A DNA stretch of 8,413 nt, from NCBI GenBank assembly GCA_905210845.1, contig CAJLYG010000141.1, positions 1 through 8,413 on the forward strand, written 5' to 3'. The notes beneath the pieces were generated by a model, which ran no database searches, had not been told where the DNA came from, and saw only the letters and a list, made by a program, of their open reading frames with translations. Below, in pieces: positions 1 through 5,319 of this stretch (its first letter is position 1; every line of letters starts with the position of its first letter). The DNA comes from an uncultured Prevotella sp. (GTDB lineage Bacteria > Bacteroidota > Bacteroidia > Bacteroidales > Bacteroidaceae). The position numbers were made by a program, and so were the translations under genes.

Positions 1-33
1 ATCACGTGCTCTGGCCAACTGAGCTAAAGAGGC
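1..33 (-). tRNA. 5' part of a tRNA, cut by the window edge (tRNA-Thr suspected)
   Basis: Read on the minus strand, bases 33 to 1 give a 7-nt acceptor strand GCCTCTT, the TA linker, a D-stem GCTC paired with GAGC around the loop AGTTGGCCA, base 26 (A), then the 5' anticodon-stem strand CGTGA and the first loop base T. This is textbook tRNA geometry. The anticodon and 3' half lie outside the window, so identity cannot be read. The 5' half resembles Bacteroidales threonine tRNAs from memory, but that is a weak call. The tRNA follows the SRP RNA with no intervening base and is probably co-transcribed with it. Confidence 0.88.
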
Positions 34-148
34 GGGTGGGTAAGCTACTTACATCGCGTCGCTACAACCAACTACCTTTGCTACGTTCCCGTCCTGGAGG
101 ATTCGAAGGGAGCTGACCGTGCAAGACTTACCCATGTCTTGTTTAAGC
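34..148 (-). ncRNA. ffs: Small signal recognition particle RNA (4.5S-type, Bacteroidales form)
   Basis: This is the RNA scaffold of the signal recognition particle; with Ffh and FtsY it targets nascent membrane and secreted proteins to the translocon. On the minus strand GGTCAG (118-113) faces GTAGCAAAGG, as GGTCAGG faces GCAGCCAAGG in E. coli 4.5S RNA. The 3' part aligns well: GATGTAAGTAGC here against GGATGTAGCTGG, and both RNAs end in CCCACCC. The ends pair: TGGGTAAG (134-127) with CTTACCCA (44-37), followed inside by CTTGC with GTAAG. The 3' end is set at the CCCACCC that abuts the tRNA. The 5' end is approximate, inferred from the -7 box at 154-161 and lying between about 134 and 150. 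The apical part differs from the classical GGAA-capped hairpin: a CCC/GGG stem holds a longer insert that may form a TCC-TCCA-GGA hairpin. The identification rests on remembered alignment, not a covariance search. Confidence 0.72.
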
Positions 149-153
149 GGATG

Positions 154-161
154 CAAAAGTA
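154..161 (-). promoter_or_regulatory. Bacteroidetes -7 promoter element for the SRP RNA-tRNA unit
   Basis: The minus strand reads TACTTTTG, an exact match to the TAnnTTTG consensus for the Bacteroidetes primary sigma factor. Transcription would start around 145-150, just before the SRP RNA. No TTG/TTTG -33 element is visible 19-21 bases upstream, although the flank is AT-rich. This sets the 5' boundary of the RNA approximately. Confidence 0.6.
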
Positions 162-242
162 AACATTTTAATCGACATTCCATGATTTGTTTAGAAACAT
201 TAACATATAAGACTGGGCAGTTCGTCAAAGATCACCTTTTCT

Positions 243-273
243 TTTGGAATATCAAATAAAATCCTTACTTTTG
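243..273 (+). promoter_or_regulatory. Bacteroidetes-type promoter (TTTG-N19-TACTTTTG) for the downstream membrane-HTH gene
   Basis: A -33 element TTTG at 243-246 is separated by 19 bases from a consensus -7 element TACTTTTG at 266-273. Both element sequences and their spacing match the Bacteroidetes housekeeping promoter. The expected start of transcription is about 277-282, giving a leader of roughly 30 bases before the GGAGG-preceded ATG at 312, or under 20 bases before the GTG at 298. It is divergent from the SRP RNA promoter at 154-161. Confidence 0.7.
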
Positions 274-297
274 CACTGTCGGCTGCCGTATGAATAG

Positions 298-999
298 GTG
301 GAGGAATTAATATGCTTGAATGGACAAAAGGTCGTTATATTTCATTTTTGCCTTAGGGCGAGGTCTCTTGCCGTCATGCTCCTTGCCTGTCTCCTCTGTG
401 GCATTTTGCTGTCGTTCTATGTCTTCTATCAAGGCAAGAAGAAAAGGGCTGCGTTCCTGAAACTGCAGGACGAACTGTCTGTAGTGAAGATGGAGAAGAT
501 GAACGCTGTCGAGGAACTGAGCAGCCTGAAATCGAAAGACTACAAGGGCTGGGCGCAGAAGAAGGAAGAAAAGATCAGGGAACTGAGCCTGCACATTGAG
601 AAGTTATCCCATGGCATTCCCCGACAGGGCGGTCGTGGGGCTGCCGACCAGTTGAAGCGGAGCAAGATCGTCTCCGTGTTTCATAAGAAAGATGCCAGCC
701 TGGATGCCATCGCTGCGCCTACAGCTGCAGAGTGTGACTTGTTGGAAACGCAAGCCCGCCAAGAGATACCTGGCATTTTTAACTTTCTTTGCAAGGACGG
801 ACTGCTTTCTCCTTTGGAACTGCATGTTTGCCTGCTTATCCTCTTGGATTTCCCCGACAGATCAATTGTCAGCCTCACCAATTCCAGTGCCCAGACAGTA
901 TCCAAGGCAAAGGCGCGTGCCAATGAAAAGCTCTTCAAGGAGAAAGGCGCAAGGACTTTAAGAATCAACCTGAAGCAAATGCTCTCTTCCAGGAGGTAA
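298..999 (+). CDS. Membrane-anchored coiled-coil protein with divergent C-terminal helix-turn-helix; start uncertain
   Basis: The frame (233 codons from a GTG) encodes a membrane helix at about residues 22-44, a charged coiled coil at 48-106, and a C-terminal block at 144-228 (LSPLELHVCLLILLDFP..., then SAQTVSKAKARANEKLF). The C-terminal block resembles the LuxR/sigma-region-4-like HTH that ends Bacteroidales TPR-containing membrane regulators. In those proteins the order is TPR sensor, membrane helix, coiled coil, HTH; here the TPR part is absent. So this is either a naturally short form or a 5'-truncated copy. The start is doubtful. GTG at 298 has no Shine-Dalgarno. The well-placed GGAGG (300-304) serves an ATG at 312 in another frame that stops at 354-356. 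An in-frame ATG lies at 376 (residue 27) inside the membrane helix. A good promoter lies upstream, and no stop interrupts the rest. Function is unknown; a DNA-binding regulatory role is inferred only from the C-terminal resemblance. Confidence 0.6.
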   Translation: MEELICLNGQKVVIFHFCLRARSLAVMLLACLLCGILLSFYVFYQGKKKRAAFLKLQDELSVVKMEKMNAVEELSSLKSKDYKGWAQKKEEKIRELSLHIEKLSHGIPRQGGRGAADQLKRSKIVSVFHKKDASLDAIAAPTAAECDLLETQARQEIPGIFNFLCKDGLLSPLELHVCLLILLDFPDRSIVSLTNSSAQTVSKAKARANEKLFKEKGARTLRINLKQMLSSRR

Positions 1000-1065
1000 C
1001 CTTTTGCAAGCTGTGAGATGACCTTTTAAACGCCGTTAGATGACCTTTTGGGCGGCTGGAGATGG
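1000..1065. repeat. Three-unit 22-bp tandem repeat directly after the stop codon
   Basis: Units begin at 1000, 1022 and 1044. Each starts CCTTTT, continues with eight variable bases, and ends with the near-constant AGATG (full ends TGAGATGA, TTAGATGA, GGAGATGG). A fourth, eroded unit may start at 1066 with CCTGCT. The array starts on the base after the TAA at 997-999. The exact period with a variable core suggests a binding-site array or an old tandem duplication rather than chance. No function is recognised. Confidence 0.7.
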
Positions 1066-1132
1066 CCTGCTTGCGCTCAACTTGCCACATTTCGTGGAGA
1101 TTCTGGCACAGCAAGATCATAAGTGCTTACAA

Positions 1133-1152
1133 TAAATTCTCGAGAGAATTTA
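1133..1152. repeat. 20-bp near-perfect palindrome
   Basis: TAAATTCTC (1133-1141) is followed by GA and then its exact reverse complement GAGAATTTA (1144-1152). As a hairpin it would have eight-pair arms and a CGAG loop; as DNA it is a compact dyad. No T-run follows on the plus strand, so a terminator is unlikely; an operator or recombination site fits better. Its outer eight bases (TAAATTCT/AGAATTTA) are the same as those of the inverted repeat at 6635-6661. Confidence 0.65.
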
Positions 1153-1170
1153 GCAAAAGATGTGCTTTTC

Positions 1171-1252
1171 CTGTCAACCTTTGACAACCTTTGACAACCT
1201 ATAATCAGGTTGCAAGCCCGATGTACAAAGGGTTTTGACAACCTGTCAACCT
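1171..1252. repeat. Iteron-like cluster of TTGACAACCT / GTCAACCT repeats
   Basis: CTGTCAACCT, TTGACAACCT and TTGACAACCT follow each other at exactly 10-base steps (1171-1200). After 34 bases TTGACAACCT recurs at 1235-1244, immediately followed by GTCAACCT at 1245-1252. AGGTTG at 1207-1212 is an inverted half copy between the clusters. A period of about one helical turn places every copy on the same face of the DNA, as in protein-binding arrays such as replication iterons or operators. No initiator or cognate regulator gene adjoins it in this window. Confidence 0.7.
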
Positions 1253-1402
1253 ATTTGCAAAAAAAATCGCTATAAGAGAATTTGGATTTACTTCTTCACC
1301 ACCTTGCATCTGTTGACTATATTCTCACGAATTGAGACACTGGCACACTCTTTGGCACCTTGCCGTTTTAACTTCACCAAAGAAGAAAAAGTCTGTTGGT
1401 TC

Positions 1403-1434
1403 TTTGGTCTTCTCATTGGAAATTACTACCTTCG
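1403..1434 (+). promoter_or_regulatory. Degenerate Bacteroidetes-type promoter upstream of the barrel pseudogene
   Basis: TTTG at 1403-1406, a 20-base spacer, then TACCTTCG at 1427-1434, which differs from TAnnTTTG by one base (C for T in the third position of TTTG). Spacing is ideal. It may be the original promoter of the outer-membrane gene, now joined to its 3' portion by deletion, or a chance match. Confidence 0.4.
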
Positions 1435-1441
1435 CCAAATC

Positions 1442-1456
1442 TAAAGTTGAACTTTA
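1442..1456. repeat. 15-bp perfect palindrome downstream of the degenerate promoter
   Basis: TAAAGTT-G-AACTTTA is a perfect dyad with one central base. It lies at about +1 to +20 relative to the predicted start of the 1403-1434 promoter, a usual place for a repressor operator. No regulator can be assigned. Confidence 0.4.
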
Positions 1457-1470
1457 AATTTGTCCAGTTC

Positions 1471-2457
1471 ATGAACAACCCTTTGATACACAGAGAGATG
1501 TCCGACTATCCAAAAATGAAGGATCGGAAAATAAACCAGACAGATCGCTATACATTTATTGACGGTGAAGAACATCATGTTGACAGGGAGGGGATTAAAA
1601 CGTGATTGGAATACTATAATCATTCTTTTGGATTGAATTATGCCTTGACGAAATTAAATGACTATACTTTCCTAGCACAATTGGAAGGCAATCTTTATGA
1701 CAGCCCGAATAGGGGACACAGACAGAGCATTCATGAAACGGGTAAACCTTCGTATTATGCTTTTACGCACCCCAAGGAGCATTATTTCTTTCCTACAATA
1801 GACGTGTTCTTCCGCAAGTACTTCCCTGACAAGAGGGGATTAGTCATTAACATCGTGGGCACAAAAATTAATTCGGATTACGGATACAAATACAATACTT
1901 ATAGTGATAAGGATCTTACGCAGGAATTGTCACACTATGGATATGATACAAAAGGGAGACATTATTCTATTATTGGAGATGCAAAATATAGTAGGCCATT
2001 GGGCAATATGACGTGGCTTTCTGGTGTCAATTATTACCAAGGATATACTAAGAATGTTTATGATGGAAAGGATAATACTGTTAATTCTATGCACAATGGC
2101 AATGTTTATGCGTATACGCAGATTAGTGGGGCACTTAAAAAAATTCAATATTTATTGGGTGTAGGCGTGAGCTACAGTCAATATAACCAAGGTGAAGAAC
2201 ATTATAACTATTTTTTGATTCGTCCCAGCATAAACCTGAATTATAAGATAGCAGCCAAAGGGAATCTACGATATACTTTTGAGCTGACTCCAAACAGTCC
2301 ATCCCTGTCGAGCTTAAGTAACAACAGGCAACAATTCAATGAGTTTGAGTATCACGTTGGGAATCCCAACCTAAAGCCTTATTCACGAATGACCCAAATG
2401 CTTACTTTCTCTTATAGACATCCCTTGGGAGATGGAACTTTACGTCATCTTGGGTGA
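1471..2457 (+). pseudogene. Decayed outer-membrane beta-barrel gene (OMP_b-brl_3 type), C-terminal part only
   Basis: The frame reads as the distal half of a Bacteroidales outer-membrane beta-barrel/TonB-receptor-like protein. It has alternating aromatic and polar strands (NYALTKLNDYTFLAQLEG, YFFPTIDVFF), the stretch NLRYTFELTPNSPSLSSLS, and the family hallmark GNPNLKPYSR near the end. Intact proteins of this type are about 700-900 residues, with a signal peptide and a carboxypeptidase-regulatory-like domain; none of that is present. A TGA at 1603-1605 interrupts the frame between DREGIKT and LEYYNHSFG, which reads as continuous barrel sequence across the stop. After SYRHPLGDG the frame ends prematurely at 2455-2457, and barrel-like residues continue in shifted frames (WNFTSSWVTK or MELYVILGDK) up to about 2498. 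The region is visibly more AT-rich than mutS2. The start given is the first in-frame ATG after the promoter; where homology truly begins is not certain. The 852-base piece from 1606 might be expressed but would lack any export signal. Confidence 0.75.
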
Positions 2458-2726
2458 CAAAAGAGAGAAGCTTCGGAGGAGAAAGTGAAACTGTTTAATG
2501 AACTGCGGGACAATGATGCCGGAATTTTTAAAAGCCATTGACAATGTATTTGCTAAAGCCATAGTTATATCCTCCTATATTATTTTGCTGCAAGGGTAAG
2601 GCATAAAATCCCAACCTAGGAAATGAAGAAGAACAAATCGAATAGGAAGTTAACCAGACCGTCAACTTCCAAATCGTTCAGTCCTCAGGCAATCTCCTCC
2701 AGCAAATACTTGGGGGAATATAGGGA
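2458..2726. other. Convergent intergenic region between the barrel pseudogene and mutS2
   Basis: The first 40 bases look like out-of-frame remains of the barrel gene. The rest has no assignable gene. It contains a minus-strand 40-codon frame (2562-2440) with AGGAGG eight bases before its ATG, a plus-strand 35-codon frame from 2623, and an inverted repeat at 2645-2670, which are treated separately or among the rejected items. Confidence 0.5.
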
Positions 2727-2730
2727 TTAA
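2623..2730 (+). CDS. Candidate 35-residue basic peptide of unknown function
   Basis: ATG at 2623 opens a frame of 35 codons ending at TAA 2728-2730, overlapping the mutS2 stop codon tail to tail. The peptide begins MKKNKSNRKLTRP, is strongly basic at the N-terminus and rich in serine, and ends KYLGEYRD. An AGG lies only two bases before the ATG, too close for a normal ribosome site, and no clear promoter was found. It is listed because the composition looks protein-like and the frame fills the gap exactly. It could equally be chance. Confidence 0.25.
   Translation: MKKNKSNRKLTRPSTSKSFSPQAISSSKYLGEYRD
2645..2670 (-). terminator. Possible transcription terminator of the mutS2 unit
   Basis: Read on the minus strand, GGAAGTT and AACTTCC form a seven-pair stem with a 12-base loop, followed by a pyrimidine-rich stretch (TATTCGATTTGTTCTTCTTC). 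It lies about 57 bases beyond the mutS2 stop. The stem is short and no uninterrupted T-run follows, so this is a weak call. Confidence 0.3.
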
Positions 2731-5273
2731 AAGTCAACGACGGTAATCCCGGCTCCACCGAACTGCACATGCTCATCACCATAGTGGGTGACATTAGGGA
2801 CCGTGCTGAGGTATTGCCGAATGAGTTGTCGCAGGATGCCATTTCCCTTGCCGTGTAGGATGCGCACCCTGCTCATGCCAACCAAGATGGCATCGTCAAT
2901 AAAGTATTGCACGGCATTCAGGGCTTCATCACCTCTCATCCCCCGCACATCCAAGTCTTGATGGAAATTCTTCCTTCGCTCGTCAATGGTATCCCTTGTC
3001 ATCCGGCTCACCTTAACAGCATCCTGGCGGCGCAGGTCGTCCTTGTCTTCTTCAGCTTTCTGTGCCTGGGCATGTTCCAATCGGTCGAGTTTCATCTTCG
3101 TCCTCATGTCGCCAAATATCACCGTGCACATCTTTCCCTCTATGCTTTCGATCTTTCCCGTGCTTGTCAGTCCTTTGATGCGGACGATATCTCCCACCTT
3201 CAGCGTGGCGTCGTCTGCCTTCTTCTGAATCGCCTTTCGGATTTCCTCCGCGTTTTTCTTCTCGCGTTCCTCCTTCTCCGCCTTCCTCTTCTGATGCCGG
3301 ATCTTGCGTTCCTGGATCTGTTGGATTTTCTTTGCGATCAGGTCGTCTGATTCTTTCGTGTCTATCTCTAAGACTTCCTGTTTGAAATGGCTCAGCTCGT
3401 TGCGGATCTTCTTCGTTTCTTCTTTCTCAGCCTGGTTCTCCCGGATCTCCCGGATGGCATTCTCTATCTTCTTGTTACTTTCATCCAGGATCTCTTCTGC
3501 CTGTGCTTTTGCCCGGGCAAGGATTTCCTTTCGTTTCTCCTCAACTTCTTTAACCTCTGCCTCATACCGGGCAAGGGTCTGTTCCATCTGCTTCTCGCGC
3601 TGGTGGATCGTCTGTCGCTTGTTTTCCCAATACCTCTTGTCGCGGACGATATCCTGCAGGTATTTATCGCTTTGGATATAATCCGATCCAACAATATCCG
3701 AGGCATCCTTGATCACTTCCTCCGGGATTCCTGTCTTACGGGCAATCTCGATGGCAAAGGAACTGCCCGGTCTTCCTATTTCCAGTTGGAAGAGGGCTCT
3801 CATCTCATGACGATCATACAGCATGGCACCGTTCACCACGCCTTCGTGGTTATCTGCAAAATGCTTCAGGTTCTGGTAATGCGTGGTGATCACACCCCAA
3901 GCGTGCTTGATGCAAAACTGCTTCAAGACAGCCTCTGCAATGGCACCTCCGATATTGGGTTCTGTCCCCGTTCCAAATTCATCAATGAGGAGCAAGGTCC
4001 TCTCGTCTGCCTGTTTCATCATCACCTTCATGTTGAGCAGGTGGGAGGAATAGGTGCTCAGGTCGTTTTCGATGCTTTGCTCATCCCCGATGTCAATCAT
4101 GATGTTCGAGAAAATGCCTGTTCTCGACCGCTCCCCTAAGGGGATGGAGAGACCACATTGGAGCATGTATTGCAGGAGCCCGACTGTTTTCAGGCACACT
4201 GACTTGCCTCCTGCGTTCGGTCCAGAGATGATCAGGATACGTTTATCGATCGTAAGCGTGATATCCAAGGGCGTGACTTGCTTGCCTTGCTTCCCAAGGG
4301 AGATCTGAAGGAGAGGATGGATGGCATGGATCCAATCGATATGGGGCTGATCCATGACATCGGGCTCATAGGCTTTGATGTACTTGGCAAGCTCTGCCTT
4401 CGCACGGATCATTTCGATCAAGGCGAGAAATTGATACGAGTTGAGTATTTCCTTAACATGCGGGCGGAGTTCCTTGGAAAACTCGGTGAGAATGCGGATG
4501 ATCTCCCTCCGCTCCTCTGATTCCAGTTCCCGGATGCGGTTGTTAGCCTCTACCACCTCAGTTGGCTCGATGAACACGGTGCGACCAGAAGCGCTTTCGT
4601 CGTGTACGATGCCTTTCACCCTTCTCTTGAGACCTGGGGCGACAGGGATGACAAGTCTGCCGTCGCGGACTGTTGGTGTGACATCTTTTTCCACAAGCCC
4701 TTCGCTTTGTGCCGATTTCAGGATGCGATAGAGTGTCTGTGAGATGTTGCCTTCGGTCTTTGCCAACTCCCTTCGGATGTTCAGCAGCTCAGGGGAAGCA
4801 TTGTCCTTGATATGCCCAAACTTATCCAAGATGCTACCGATGCGATTGACAATTCCCGGAAAGGTCATCACGTCTGTAGCCAAGGCATGTAATGCGGGAT
4901 AGAGATATTGGGGCTCTTCCTCATTCTCTCCTCCTTCTGACCTGCTGAGAAACCTGACAATCCCGCAAATGGTATCTAATGACCGCCAGAGGTCGAAGAG
5001 CTCATCTTCCTCTAAGTGGGTTCCCTCCATGCGAAGCCGTGACACCGATTCTCGTACATCGAAGAAATATTGTAGGGGAAAGTCATCAGCCGTCTCTTGC
5101 AGTCGCCTGAATTCTCGGATCTCTTCCATCCAGGTGTTGATCTGTTCTGCATCCGTGGAGAAAGCAATCTCGTCAACCTTCTCTTTCCCAAGGGAAGAGA
5201 GGCACTTGCCTTTGAGGAGTTCTCGTATTTCGCGGAACCCTATCTTGTCTTCAAAATTCTTTGGATATATCAT
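2727..5273 (-). CDS. mutS2: MutS2 family ATPase/nuclease with C-terminal Smr domain
   Basis: MutS2 proteins are MutS-like ATPases without the mismatch-recognition domain. They are implicated in limiting homologous recombination and, in some bacteria, in rescuing collided ribosomes. Numbered from the ATG at 5273 (848 residues): an N-terminal helical core; Walker A GPNAGGKS at about 351-358; GDEQSIENDLST at 396-407; Walker B LLLIDEFGTG at 427-436; the TTHY switch near 462-465; a long charged coiled coil at about 541-686; a KOW-like segment (KVGDIVRIKG) from about 692; and an Smr domain with LDVRG at 774-778 and HGKGNG at 807-812. All key motifs look intact, and length fits the Bacteroidales forms. 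The frame extends 14 codons upstream to an ATG at 5315, four bases after the preceding gene. I prefer 5273 because family members typically begin MIYPxNFExKIGF. No strong Shine-Dalgarno precedes either start. The gene is second in an operon with the nucleotidyltransferase. Confidence 0.97.
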   Translation of the reverse strand: MIYPKNFEDKIGFREIRELLKGKCLSSLGKEKVDEIAFSTDAEQINTWMEEIREFRRLQETADDFPLQYFFDVRESVSRLRMEGTHLEEDELFDLWRSLDTICGIVRFLSRSEGGENEEEPQYLYPALHALATDVMTFPGIVNRIGSILDKFGHIKDNASPELLNIRRELAKTEGNISQTLYRILKSAQSEGLVEKDVTPTVRDGRLVIPVAPGLKRRVKGIVHDESASGRTVFIEPTEVVEANNRIRELESEERREIIRILTEFSKELRPHVKEILNSYQFLALIEMIRAKAELAKYIKAYEPDVMDQPHIDWIHAIHPLLQISLGKQGKQVTPLDITLTIDKRILIISGPNAGGKSVCLKTVGLLQYMLQCGLSIPLGERSRTGIFSNIMIDIGDEQSIENDLSTYSSHLLNMKVMMKQADERTLLLIDEFGTGTEPNIGGAIAEAVLKQFCIKHAWGVITTHYQNLKHFADNHEGVVNGAMLYDRHEMRALFQLEIGRPGSSFAIEIARKTGIPEEVIKDASDIVGSDYIQSDKYLQDIVRDKRYWENKRQTIHQREKQMEQTLARYEAEVKEVEEKRKEILARAKAQAEEILDESNKKIENAIREIRENQAEKEETKKIRNELSHFKQEVLEIDTKESDDLIAKKIQQIQERKIRHQKRKAEKEEREKKNAEEIRKAIQKKADDATLKVGDIVRIKGLTSTGKIESIEGKMCTVIFGDMRTKMKLDRLEHAQAQKAEEDKDDLRRQDAVKVSRMTRDTIDERRKNFHQDLDVRGMRGDEALNAVQYFIDDAILVGMSRVRILHGKGNGILRQLIRQYLSTVPNVTHYGDEHVQFGGAGITVVDF

Positions 5274-5319
5274 TCTGTTCTTGATTATGCTGTGAATGGA
5301 TACGGCGGACGGCATTGGT

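Larger units (their letters stand above)
1000..1470. other. Repeat-rich stretch without a recognisable gene
   Basis: Between the HTH-protein stop and the barrel pseudogene no frame gives a credible protein. Short frames across 1235-1444 have no family resemblance and run through repeats and a promoter-like site. The stretch holds the 22-bp tandem repeat, a 20-bp inverted repeat, a cluster of 10-bp repeats, a degenerate promoter and a 15-bp palindrome, listed separately. Bases 1253-1402 show nothing beyond two copies of TGGCAC (in GGCACACTC and GGCACCTTG contexts). Confidence 0.6.

Noticed and set aside
1000..1252. CRISPR array
   Set aside because: The 22-bp units have no separate unique spacers of constant length and the 10-bp repeats are contiguous; no cas genes are present.
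1235..1444. Plus-strand 69-codon frame
   Set aside because: It starts inside the 10-bp repeat cluster and runs through a promoter-like site; there is no ribosome site and no protein-like pattern.
1396..1605. Plus-strand 69-codon frame before the barrel remnant as a separate gene
   Set aside because: Its distal part is the continuation of the barrel frame across the TGA at 1603-1605, and its start overlaps the promoter-like element, so it was merged into the pseudogene.
2440..2562. Minus-strand 40-codon frame with AGGAGG eight bases before its ATG
   Set aside because: The ribosome site is good, but the frame runs antisense into the decayed barrel gene, the upstream TACCCTTG lacks a suitably spaced -33 element, and the peptide has no recognisable character. 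Shine-Dalgarno sites are also little used in this group.
2510..2640. Minus-strand reading NNIGGYNYGFSKYIVNGF resembling an outer-membrane strand
   Set aside because: It is a single short stretch bounded by a stop with no supporting flanking homology, so it is most likely chance in AT-rich sequence.
1..2726. Genomic island integrated at the tRNA gene
   Set aside because: The tRNA 3' end, where attachment sites normally lie, faces away from the accessory segment; no integrase and no duplicated tRNA end were found in the window.
3387..4139. Plus-strand 250-codon frame opposite mutS2
   Set aside because: It is a shadow of the strongly conserved mutS2 coding strand, with leucine- and phenylalanine-rich nonsense and no family features.
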